Shown here: piece by piece, positions 1 through 5,011 of the stretch
Layout of the letters: each line of letters starts with the position of its first letter
How positions within the stretch are numbered: the first letter of the stretch is position 1
NCBI GenBank assembly: GCA_026706165.1
Contig: JAPOZF010000255.1
Coordinates: forward strand, 3,261 to 8,338
Reading direction: 5' to 3'
DNA length: 5,078 nt
From: Gemmatimonadota bacterium
GTDB lineage: Bacteria > Latescibacterota > UBA2968 > UBA8231
Position numbers and translations under genes: made by a program
The notes under the pieces: generated by a model
What the model was told of the DNA's origin: nothing
Databases searched by the model: none
Seen by the model: the letters and a program-made list of their open reading frames with translations, nothing else

Positions 1-122
1 GGTGCGGCGCCGCACAGGCCCGGCGGCCGCGGGCGGGCCCGCGTCTCCTCGGGGTAGAACCCCTCGACCACCGCGTACCCCTGCTCCATGAAGGCTTCGA
101 AATGGCTGTCGTCGAGCCGCAT
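1..122 (-). CDS. PhyH-like Fe/2OG dioxygenase, N-terminal fragment (runs off window)
   Basis: Only the first 40 codons are in the window. The protein begins MRLDDSHFEAFMEQGYAVVE and continues GFYPEE. This is the usual opening of phytanoyl-CoA dioxygenase family proteins: a short helix, then an aromatic-rich GY-x-V-V-x-GF strand. The ATG at 122-120 has a strong Shine-Dalgarno GGAGG on the minus strand (131-135), 8 nt upstream. It follows the PhyH-HEAT gene by 22 nt in the same direction, so the two are probably co-transcribed. The metal-binding residues would lie beyond the edge, so activity cannot be judged. After residue 30 the frame reads a proline/glycine-rich string unlike the family. Shifting the frame gives a more family-like AAAGPVRRRT, so a frameshift or sequence error near position 30 is possible. 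The family call rests on the N-terminus alone. Confidence 0.6.
   Translation of the reverse strand, partial: MRLDDSHFEAFMEQGYAVVEGFYPEETRARPRPPGLCGAA
2..43. repeat. Two strong GC palindromes at the window edge
   Basis: Positions 2-15 form a perfect 14-bp palindrome (GTGCGGC/GCCGCAC). Positions 28-34 (CGCGGGC) and 37-43 (GCCCGCG) form a perfect 7-bp inverted repeat with a 2-nt spacer. Both lie within the coding region of the edge PhyH gene, where its reading frame also looks disturbed. Such structures can cause sequencing or assembly errors. They could also be chance in DNA this rich in G and C. Confidence 0.5.
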
Positions 123-130
123 CTCTCTCT

Positions 131-135
131 CCTCC
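131..135 (-). promoter_or_regulatory. Shine-Dalgarno site of the left-edge PhyH gene
   Basis: The minus strand reads GGGGAGGAGAGAG just before the ATG at 122, with the GGAGG core 8 nt away. It lies inside the 22-nt gap after the stop codon of the upstream PhyH-HEAT gene. This fixes the start of the edge gene and supports independent re-initiation within one transcript. Confidence 0.75.
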
Positions 136-144
136 CCTGCCCGC

Positions 145-1785
145 CTACCAGGGCCGCTCCTGGTAGAGCGACGAGTCCCAGCGCTGGGCCATGACCAGGT
201 CGGTCACCGCCTCGCCGGCGCTGGGGGACTTGAGCTGCCGCAGGGCGTCGGTCGCCATCAGGCTGACGTACCCGCAGGGGTCGTCCAGCGCCTGCACCAG
301 CTCCTTTTCGGCCGAGCCGGCCTGCGCCCCCAGGCGCGCCATGGCGGTGGCGGCGTTCACCCGCACCTGGTCGCGCGCGATCCAGGCCCGCTTTCCGGTC
401 AGCACCTCCTCCCAGTCGGGGCGGGTCTCGACGAGGAAGCGGCGCATGCGCGGCAGGTAGCTTTTCGGCTCGTCCGCGATCGTGCCGAGGGCGTCGATGG
501 CGGTGCGCACGATGCGGTGCGAGTCGTCTTCGAGGCAGCGGGTCAGGGCTGGCACCGCCCCGGCCGCCCTCGAGTCCATCTCCCCGAGCGCGAAGGCGGC
601 GTTGATCCGGCCCCATTCCCCGGCCGAATCCAGCAGCCCGGTCAGCGAAGCGATCGCCGGCTCGCCGACCGCCCCGAGGGCGTGGGCCTCGTCCATCATC
701 TGCACGGTTCCCTCACTCCAGTACGCCGGCTCCCCCTCGACCCAGCCGCGGCGTCCGGCCTTTTCCAGTCTCGATATCAGCTCCGGCACCGCCGGCTCCC
801 CGATGGCCCCCAGGGCGTAGGTGGCGGCGGCGCGGACCGGCTCGTGCCCCCCGTTGAGCAGCCGGACAAGGGCCGGCACCGCCCCGGCGGCGCGCGGTCC
901 CAGGGCCGCGGCCCGGTGGATGGAAGCCAGCATCTCGGCGGGGGGCCGGTCCCCTTCCAGGGCCGAGATCAGGTCCTCTCCGTTGCCGCCGCCGTTGCCG
1001 TGGGCGGTCCGGAAGCTGTCCCAGCGGTCCTCCTTGCCGCACATCCAGTCCCACATGTGCGACCAGACGACCTCCAGATCCCACGGCGCCTCGAGGTCCT
1101 CCGGGTTCTTCCACTGGAGGTCCTGACACTTCCAGGCGGGGGCCTTCAGCCCGCTCCGGCGCAGGTAGATGAACTTGATCATGTGCCGCGTCCGCTCCGA
1201 CAGGTTGATTCCCGCCCCGTGGACGACGTCGAAGTGGGTGATCCACAGGGAGCCGGCCGGCCCCTCCATCGGCAGGGCCCCGGCGCGGTCCTCGCCGGTG
1301 ACCGTCTTGTTGAACTGCGTGCCCGGGGTGACGTGCGTCGGCCCGTGCTTCACCGGCGTGGCCCGGGGGTAGTAGATGATGCGGGCGTAGCGGGGGTAGT
1401 GCTGCCGAGGCCGCGACATCGGCGTGTACGAATCCTGGTGGCAGCGCTGGCCGACCGCCTCGGCGAGGTCCTCGGGGGCCTCGTCGAAGGGGGCCATGTT
1501 GTGGCAGTACCGGTGCGGATGCTCGATGTAGTCGGGTCCGAGCAGGCTGCTCAGCGCCCCGCGCACCTCGGGCGAGTTGAGGACGTGCCGGAACTCCGGG
1601 GTATGGGGCAGCAGGTTGTTGCCGAGGTTGGGTCCGAGCTCGAGCATGCGGTCGAGCTTGACGGCGATCGCCTCGTGCACCTCCGCGGGCACGGAGGGGA
1701 GGTCTATCCTGAGGTAGCCGTTGGCGATGTAGCTGCGCACCTGCTCGTCGTCGAGCAGGACGGCCTCGGCGCGGGAAGAAGGCAT
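145..1785 (-). CDS. PhyH-family Fe/2OG dioxygenase fused to C-terminal HEAT repeats
   Basis: This 546-residue protein has two parts. Residues about 10-260 are a PhyH (phytanoyl-CoA dioxygenase) domain, a cupin-fold Fe(II)/2-oxoglutarate oxygenase. H116-Q-D118 is the HxD metal pair. H189 is the likely distal iron ligand and R200, 11 residues on, the likely 2-oxoglutarate-binding arginine; this is the family's usual spacing. The expected NG...PGSH stretch is replaced by HGPTHVTPGTQF (147-158). Residues about 285-520 are alanine/leucine-rich HEAT-type helical repeats; RAAGAVPAL occurs twice (298-306, 406-414), as do ALG-x-x-GEPA helices. A glycine/asparagine linker (262-269) separates the parts. 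The ATG at 1785-1783 has GGAG (minus strand, 1795-1798) 9 nt upstream; the stop is TAG at 147-145. PhyH proteins are usually about 250-320 residues, so the HEAT tail is an addition, perhaps for protein binding or scaffolding (inference). No signal peptide is apparent, so it is probably cytoplasmic. The substrate is unknown. Confidence 0.87.
   Translation of the reverse strand: MPSSRAEAVLLDDEQVRSYIANGYLRIDLPSVPAEVHEAIAVKLDRMLELGPNLGNNLLPHTPEFRHVLNSPEVRGALSSLLGPDYIEHPHRYCHNMAPFDEAPEDLAEAVGQRCHQDSYTPMSRPRQHYPRYARIIYYPRATPVKHGPTHVTPGTQFNKTVTGEDRAGALPMEGPAGSLWITHFDVVHGAGINLSERTRHMIKFIYLRRSGLKAPAWKCQDLQWKNPEDLEAPWDLEVVWSHMWDWMCGKEDRWDSFRTAHGNGGGNGEDLISALEGDRPPAEMLASIHRAAALGPRAAGAVPALVRLLNGGHEPVRAAATYALGAIGEPAVPELISRLEKAGRRGWVEGEPAYWSEGTVQMMDEAHALGAVGEPAIASLTGLLDSAGEWGRINAAFALGEMDSRAAGAVPALTRCLEDDSHRIVRTAIDALGTIADEPKSYLPRMRRFLVETRPDWEEVLTGKRAWIARDQVRVNAATAMARLGAQAGSAEKELVQALDDPCGYVSLMATDALRQLKSPSAGEAVTDLVMAQRWDSSLYQERPW
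551..888 (-). repeat. Duplicated HEAT-repeat coding unit
   Basis: The 14-mer GGCACCGCCCCGGC occurs at 551-564 and again at 875-888 on the plus strand, embedded in longer similar sequence. It encodes, on the minus strand, the two identical RAAGAVPAL helices 108 residues apart. Similar ALG-x-x-GEPA segments occur at residues 324-332 and 369-377. This indicates that part of the HEAT array arose by internal duplication. Confidence 0.6.
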
Positions 1786-1907
1786 GGCGAATTTCTCCAG
1801 TGTCGGTTGGGGTTTTCAGGTGTCGGATGCGGCAAATATCCCCGCTGGTTTGCGCCACTGCAAATGGCGATTTTGGGCCCCCGCATCGAGACGGAAGGAG
1901 AGCGTGG
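1786..1907. promoter_or_regulatory. Divergent intergenic region with nested inverted repeats (possible operator)
   Basis: This 122-nt region separates the two divergent transcription units and should hold promoters for both. It is more AT-rich than its surroundings. CGCCA (1853-1857) and TGGCG (1865-1869) form a perfect 5-bp inverted repeat with a 7-nt spacer. Overlapping it, TTTGC (1849-1853) and GCAAA (1860-1864) form another 5-bp inverted repeat, and a further GCAAA lies at 1832-1836. TGTCGG occurs at 1801-1806 and 1821-1826. Together these resemble a binding site for a dimeric regulator, but arms this short also arise by chance. No convincing -35/-10 pair is visible in either direction. 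No regulator gene is present in the window. Confidence 0.35.
1895..1900 (+). promoter_or_regulatory. Shine-Dalgarno site that fixes the start of the 1908 PhyH gene
   Basis: AAGGAG lies 7 nt before the ATG at 1908 and 10 nt before the adjacent ATG at 1911. The open frame extends upstream to an ATG at 1800. That extension has no family resemblance and would occupy almost the whole divergent promoter region, so the 1908 start is preferred. Confidence 0.75.
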
Positions 1908-2696
1908 ATGATGACACCGGAAGAGGCCGCGGCGAAGCGCGGCCAGCTGATTCGCGACGGATACTGCGTGGTCGACGATGTACTGACCGGCGACTTCCTG
2001 CAGGAGCTGCGCGACGAGTCGGAGCGGCTGATGGAGCACCACGTCATGGCCGACGAGTTCCGCTACCAGGGGCAGCACGTCGGCGTCCAGGGCAAGGACA
2101 ACGAGGTCATCCAGCGGCTGCTGGAGTGGCCGGCCTCGCGGCGGGTGCTGGAGCAGATCGGCTTCGGCGACTTCGAGAGCACCGGCGGCATCATCATCCT
2201 GACCAAGGATCCGGGGGAGCCGGCCCTCTACTGGCACCAGGACTGGATGCAGTGGAACGACCCGTTCAGCTGCTCCCCGTGGCCGCAGATCGTGTTCCTG
2301 TCCTACTACCTGTCCGACACCTCGGTGGAGAACGGCTGCCTCAAGGTGATCCCCGGGTCGCACCTCGAGCGCCACGAGCTGCACGACCGGCTGGTGCCGG
2401 CCCACGAGAGGGGGGCCCGCTTCATCGACGAGGACCACCCGGTGATGTTCAGCGACCACCCCGACCAGCTGGACGTGATGGTGAAGGCCGGGTCGCTCAC
2501 CATCGCCGACGCCCGCCTCCTGCACTCGGCGCACCGCAACCTGACCGACGTGCGCCGCACCCTGATCCTGGCTTGGCACCGGCGGCCGCTGACGGTGCCG
2601 GACAACTGGGAGGGGGAAATCCCCGAGGTCATCGCCAACCGCGACCCCGCGGCCGAGTACGAAGGCACGCGCATCCCTGGGGAGTACCTCGTTTGA
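1908..2696 (+). CDS. Phytanoyl-CoA dioxygenase (PhyH) family Fe/2OG oxygenase, canonical
   Basis: This 262-residue protein is typical of PhyH-family oxygenases, which couple 2-oxoglutarate decarboxylation to oxidation (usually hydroxylation) of a small molecule. The N-terminus carries the family strand DGYCVVDDVL (17-26). H110-Q-D112, within YWHQDWMQW, is the HxD metal pair. NGCLKVIPGSH (142-152) is the characteristic family motif. H206 is the likely third iron ligand, and R217, 11 residues later, the likely 2-oxoglutarate-binding arginine. All catalytic elements are present, so it is probably an active enzyme. The start at ATG 1908 is set by AAGGAG; the next codon is also ATG. The stop is TGA at 2694-2696. 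There is no signal peptide, so it is probably cytoplasmic. It heads the plus-strand operon and diverges from the PhyH-HEAT gene. Family assignment is firm; the substrate cannot be inferred. Confidence 0.92.
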   Translation: MMTPEEAAAKRGQLIRDGYCVVDDVLTGDFLQELRDESERLMEHHVMADEFRYQGQHVGVQGKDNEVIQRLLEWPASRRVLEQIGFGDFESTGGIIILTKDPGEPALYWHQDWMQWNDPFSCSPWPQIVFLSYYLSDTSVENGCLKVIPGSHLERHELHDRLVPAHERGARFIDEDHPVMFSDHPDQLDVMVKAGSLTIADARLLHSAHRNLTDVRRTLILAWHRRPLTVPDNWEGEIPEVIANRDPAAEYEGTRIPGEYLV

Positions 2697-2699
2697 GGA

Positions 2700-2713
2700 C
2701 CCGCTACCGCGGG
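2700..2713 (+). other. Small hairpin just after a stop codon
   Basis: CCCGC (2700-2704), loop TACC, and GCGGG (2709-2713) can pair as a 5-bp stem 3 nt after the stop of the PhyH gene. No T-tract follows, so it is not a standard intrinsic terminator. At most it may be a transcript-processing or stability element within the operon. Confidence 0.25.
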
Positions 2714-2715
2714 GC

Positions 2716-2750
2716 AGCGCCATCAAATCCATAGCGCCATCCAAACCCAT
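2716..2750 (+). repeat. Imperfect tandem direct repeat in the intergenic spacer
   Basis: AGCGCCATCAAATCCAT (2716-2732) is followed immediately by AGCGCCATCCAAACCCAT (2733-2750). The two units differ by one inserted C and one T-to-C change. They lie between the two plus-strand PhyH genes and end 12 nt before the preferred start of the second. The repeat may be a recent slippage duplication or a paired protein-binding site; the sequence alone cannot decide. Confidence 0.7.
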
Positions 2751-2752
2751 AC

Positions 2753-2757
2753 GGTGA
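2753..2757 (+). promoter_or_regulatory. Weak Shine-Dalgarno GGTGA before the third PhyH gene
   Basis: GGTGA matches part of the extended anti-Shine-Dalgarno complement and lies 5 nt before the ATG at 2763. It overlaps an in-frame GTG at 2754 that could itself be a start, but that codon has no upstream site. An in-frame ATG at 2799 also lacks one. The 2763 start is therefore preferred, though not firmly. Confidence 0.45.
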
Positions 2758-2762
2758 ACGAA

Positions 2763-3584
2763 ATGAACTCAGCCCGAAAACCTTCAGATCCCGCCCCCAT
2801 GACCGACGAGCAGAAGTTCTTCTTCGACCTTCGCGGCTGGATCCTCCTGCCTTCGGTGCTTTCAGACGCGGAGATCGAGCCGATGAAAGCAGAGTGCTAC
2901 GCCGGGGCCAGGAAGGGATACGAAGGCGCCCTGCAGGACCTGCTCGACCACCCCGCGGTCGCCGGCATCCTCACGGAAATCCTCTCGGAAGAGCCGTTCG
3001 ACCTCGAAGAGTGCTACGGTTTTCGCTGCGAAAGTTCCTTCGTGAGCGTCCGCCCCCCCGGCTGGAAGCCGTCTGCCGGCGGAGCATTGCCGCATGTGGT
3101 GCGCCCGCCCCAGCAGGCCAACGCCATGCGTTACCAGGCCGCGGGAAAGAAGATCTTCTCCGGGCTTACCCGCGTCGTCTGGGAGCTGGAGGAAGTAAAG
3201 GCCGGCATGGGCGGCACTTCCTTCCTGAGCGGCTCGCACAAGGCCCATTTCAACTACGGCGGCCCCGACCCCTGGGAGGCGAACATCGGAGGTTCTCCCT
3301 GGGAAGACGGCATGCGCGCGGTCATGGATGATTACTCCTGTCCGGCGGGATCGGCAGTGATCTTCACCGAGAGCCTGGCCCATGCCTCGAACGACTGGAC
3401 CAACCCCCGCAACTCCCGCTGCGCCGTCTTCAACTGCTACAACTCCCTCTGGGCCCAGTGGCACAAGCTCGATCTCGCCCACGAAGTCATCATGGCGATG
3501 CCGCCCAAGCGGCGCACCCTCTTCCGGGGGGTCTGGCAGTTGGGGGGAAACACCGGATACTCCGTGGACAACCGGTCCCTCTGA
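2763..3584 (+). CDS. PhyH-like protein lacking a visible HxD metal motif
   Basis: From ATG 2763 this is a 273-residue protein (276 from the alternative GTG 2754; 261 from ATG 2799). PhyH features are the N-terminal FFFDLRGWILLPSVLSD (19-35), GGTSFLSGSHK (150-160, equivalent to the NG...PGSH motif), and CPAGSAVIFTESLAHASNDW (193-212) with H207 as likely distal iron ligand. R219 is the candidate 2-oxoglutarate-binding arginine, 12 residues on rather than the usual 11. The tail ends DNRSL. The expected HxD is absent: the positional candidate is H111 in LPHVVRPP, followed by V-V with no acidic residue. It may therefore bind iron differently, as in subfamilies lacking the carboxylate ligand, or be inactive. 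It follows the canonical PhyH gene by 66 nt and precedes the Gfo-type remnant by 7 nt, suggesting co-transcription. No signal peptide. Substrate unknown. Confidence 0.85.
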   Translation: MNSARKPSDPAPMTDEQKFFFDLRGWILLPSVLSDAEIEPMKAECYAGARKGYEGALQDLLDHPAVAGILTEILSEEPFDLEECYGFRCESSFVSVRPPGWKPSAGGALPHVVRPPQQANAMRYQAAGKKIFSGLTRVVWELEEVKAGMGGTSFLSGSHKAHFNYGGPDPWEANIGGSPWEDGMRAVMDDYSCPAGSAVIFTESLAHASNDWTNPRNSRCAVFNCYNSLWAQWHKLDLAHEVIMAMPPKRRTLFRGVWQLGGNTGYSVDNRSL

Positions 3585-3591
3585 CGCCGGA

Positions 3592-3757
3592 ATGAGCAAG
3601 GTCCGCGTCGGCATCATCGGGGCCGGCAACATCGCCAGGCTCCACGCCCGCGGGTACGCCAACGCCCCCAGCGCCGAGCTCCACGCCGTCTGCGACGCAA
3701 AGGGGGGAGCGGGCCCGCGAGAGACGGGAAGTCCTGCTCGACCACCGCATCGAGTAG
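3592..3757 (+). pseudogene. Gfo/Idh/MocA-type oxidoreductase remnant, frame-shifted and internally deleted
   Basis: ATG 3592 opens MSKVRVGIIGAGNIARLHAR and continues to AVCDAKG (residue 38). This is the N-terminal Rossmann strand of Gfo/Idh/MocA dehydrogenases, with the GxGxxA dinucleotide-binding loop and the family's AVCDA second strand. Intact members are about 330-400 residues; here the similarity stops at a run of six Gs (3702-3707). In the original frame an unrelated R/P/A-rich tail of 33 residues runs to TGA at 3805-3807. In the +1 frame, 3707-3757 reads ERARERREVLLDHRIE then TAG. That piece resembles the ends of Gfo-type proteins (…A-x-x-G-R-E-V-x-L) but could also pass for the residues after CDA. 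The simplest reading is an internal deletion of most of the gene joining N- and C-terminal ends out of frame; an assembly error could look identical. It starts 7 nt after the preceding stop and has no strong Shine-Dalgarno, so it was probably translationally coupled. Confidence 0.7.
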
Positions 3758-3770
3758 CCGCGGCCCGCGG
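3758..3770 (+). other. GC hairpin directly after the remnant's TAG
   Basis: CCGCG (3758-3762), loop GCC, and CGCGG (3766-3770) can form a short stem immediately after the TAG that closes the C-terminal-like fragment. No T-tract follows, so it is not a convincing terminator, and the next gene starts 38 nt later with its own strong ribosome binding site. Confidence 0.2.
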
Positions 3771-3795
3771 GGTGCGTCCGCCCAGGGCACGGTTC

Positions 3796-3807
3796 AAGGA
3801 GAGGTGA
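3796..3807 (+). promoter_or_regulatory. Extended Shine-Dalgarno before a GTG start
   Basis: AAGGAGAGGTGA contains two overlapping matches to the ribosome's anti-Shine-Dalgarno (AAGGAG and GAGGTGA). AAGGAG ends 7 nt before the GTG at 3809. It strongly supports the GTG start of the Asp-box gene despite the rarer start codon, and shows that this gene does not depend on translation of the damaged gene upstream. Confidence 0.85.
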
Positions 3808-3808
3808 C

Positions 3809-4972
3809 GTGAAGGGCCCGGTTGCCGTCGTCCTCGACGGCGAAGTTGAAATAGTCCCGACCGGCGTTCTCAGGCGGTCGATGATGAGCATGGCCCGCCA
3901 CCCGGATGGAAGCGTCTGGCTCAACACCCAGACCGGCCCCCTCTACCGGAGCGCGGACCAGGGCCGTTCGTGGACCCCGGTCCCGGTGGAGATGCCGGAT
4001 CTCGCCCACCCGCAGGTCCTGCACGGCATCGGCATCGGCCGGGACGGCCGCCTGTGGCTGAGCCACAGCTCCGACCGGGAGTACCCTGGAGGGCTGTACG
4101 GCCAGGACCTCCACGTCTCCCACTCGGCCGACGGAGGGACCACCTGGCAGCGGTCGGAAACCGACTTCAGCACAATCCCCCCCGGCGTTCCCGACTTCTG
4201 CTTCCACGAAGACGGAAACCGCACCTTCGTCGAGCTGCCCGACGGCACCCTGATGTTCACGACCACGGTCGTTCCCGCCCCCGCGTACGCCTACCGCTTC
4301 CCCCCTGCTTCCGGAGAGATGTACGGCGGGCGGCCCGGGGACCTCTTCGGGGACCTCGTCCTGCGCAGCAGCGACGGCGGCCGCACCTGGGGGGATGCCG
4401 CCCGGGTCGATGCCTTCCTCAACCCCCACGAGTCCAACCTCGCCGTCGATCCCGGCGACGGGGAGCGCATCCTGCTGATGACGCGCTGCCAGCGTTCGTC
4501 CATCCCCGACGAGGACCCGGACGAGTTCATGGCGAGGACGGGGAACCCCGGGCCTGCGATCAAGCAGGGGGTCCTTTTCGAATCGACCGACGCCGGCCGC
4601 ACCTTCAGGGCTGCGGGGTGGACCAACTGGTATGGACACCGGGGGAGTGTTTATTTCGCTCCCAGCCGCACCGTCGTGGTCACGCACTCGGGGGGGTACC
4701 GGGACCGCAGGGTCGTCGCCCGCGTCAGCCTGGACGGGGCCGCCACCTGGCAGGACGGCAGCGCCGGGGGGACCGCCGACCTGCTCGCGGCGCAGAAGTT
4801 CGTGCTCCTGCCCGATCCCCCGGGCCATTCGTTCACGACCCCGACCATCGAGTTCGAGCCGCGCCGTTTTCTCACCGCTTACGGCTGGTATCCGGGCGGT
4901 GGGAATGAGCTGGCGGTCAACGGGGTGTTCTGGCACCTCGAGCCGGGAGGTTCGGGGCCGTGCGGCCGGTAG
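3809..4972 (+). CDS. Asp-box (BNR) beta-propeller protein, sialidase-like
   Basis: This 387-residue protein carries five Asp-box motifs (S-x-D-x-G-x-T-W): SADQGRSW (48-55), SADGGTTW (106-113), SSDGGRTW (187-194), STDAGRTF (259-266) and SLDGAATW (307-314, glycine replaced by alanine). Spacing of roughly 50-80 residues suits a six-bladed propeller of the sialidase/BNR superfamily. Members include sialidases, other glycosidases and non-enzymatic carbohydrate-binding proteins. The classical F/Y-R-I-P sialidase motif near the N-terminus is not visible, so sialidase activity should not be assumed. The N-terminus (KGPVAVVLDGEVEIVPTGV) is not a signal peptide; with a strong ribosome site fixing the GTG start, the protein is probably cytoplasmic, unusual for a polysaccharide-degrading sialidase. 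It lies 51 nt after the oxidoreductase remnant and 39 nt before gnd. A role in sugar or glycoside metabolism is inferred from fold and neighbours only. The stop is TAG at 4970-4972. Confidence 0.82.
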   Translation: MKGPVAVVLDGEVEIVPTGVLRRSMMSMARHPDGSVWLNTQTGPLYRSADQGRSWTPVPVEMPDLAHPQVLHGIGIGRDGRLWLSHSSDREYPGGLYGQDLHVSHSADGGTTWQRSETDFSTIPPGVPDFCFHEDGNRTFVELPDGTLMFTTTVVPAPAYAYRFPPASGEMYGGRPGDLFGDLVLRSSDGGRTWGDAARVDAFLNPHESNLAVDPGDGERILLMTRCQRSSIPDEDPDEFMARTGNPGPAIKQGVLFESTDAGRTFRAAGWTNWYGHRGSVYFAPSRTVVVTHSGGYRDRRVVARVSLDGAATWQDGSAGGTADLLAAQKFVLLPDPPGHSFTTPTIEFEPRRFLTAYGWYPGGGNELAVNGVFWHLEPGGSGPCGR

Positions 4973-5000
4973 CCGGATTGATGACCAATGGATGAACAGA

Positions 5001-5005
5001 AAGGA
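5001..5005 (+). promoter_or_regulatory. Shine-Dalgarno site of gnd
   Basis: AAGGA lies 6 nt before the ATG at 5012. An in-frame ATG at 5006 abuts this site and is too close to use it, so 5012 is the better start. Confidence 0.6.
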
Positions 5006-5011
5006 ATGCGG

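Noticed and set aside
1834..1862. Possible sigma-70 promoter on the minus strand (TTGCAG, 18 nt, ATATTT)
   Set aside because: Only about half of each hexamer matches consensus, and the spacing is approximate. It is too weak to annotate as a promoter.
1784..1870. ATGGCGA repeated at 1784-1790 and 1864-1870
   Set aside because: This is a 7-mer pair 80 nt apart. The first copy overlaps the start codon of the minus-strand gene and there is no extended similarity, so chance is likely.
1800..1907. N-terminal extension of the canonical PhyH gene to the ATG at 1800
   Set aside because: The extra 36 residues do not resemble the family, would consume the divergent promoter region, and lack a ribosome site. 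AAGGAG clearly points to 1908.
88..1911. A 607-codon open frame on the plus strand opposite the PhyH-HEAT gene
   Set aside because: Its translation is R/G/P/V-rich low-complexity sequence without family motifs. The minus-strand gene has clear catalytic residues, HEAT repeats and a ribosome site. This is a GC-rich antisense shadow.
2862..3797. A 311-codon minus-strand open frame opposite the HxD-less PhyH gene
   Set aside because: It has G/A/R-rich composition and no motifs, and it overlaps a recognisable PhyH coding sequence.
3707..3807. In-frame 33-residue tail of the Gfo-type open frame as a genuine small protein end
   Set aside because: The tail is R/P/A-rich and matches nothing expected after the Rossmann strand. 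The alternative frame over the same bases gives a more protein-like end.
3794..4936. A 380-codon open frame on the minus strand opposite the Asp-box gene
   Set aside because: It has no recognisable motif, while the plus strand carries five Asp boxes and a strong ribosome site.
4973..5011. Terminator between the Asp-box gene and gnd
   Set aside because: No stem-loop with a T-tract is visible in this 39-nt gap.
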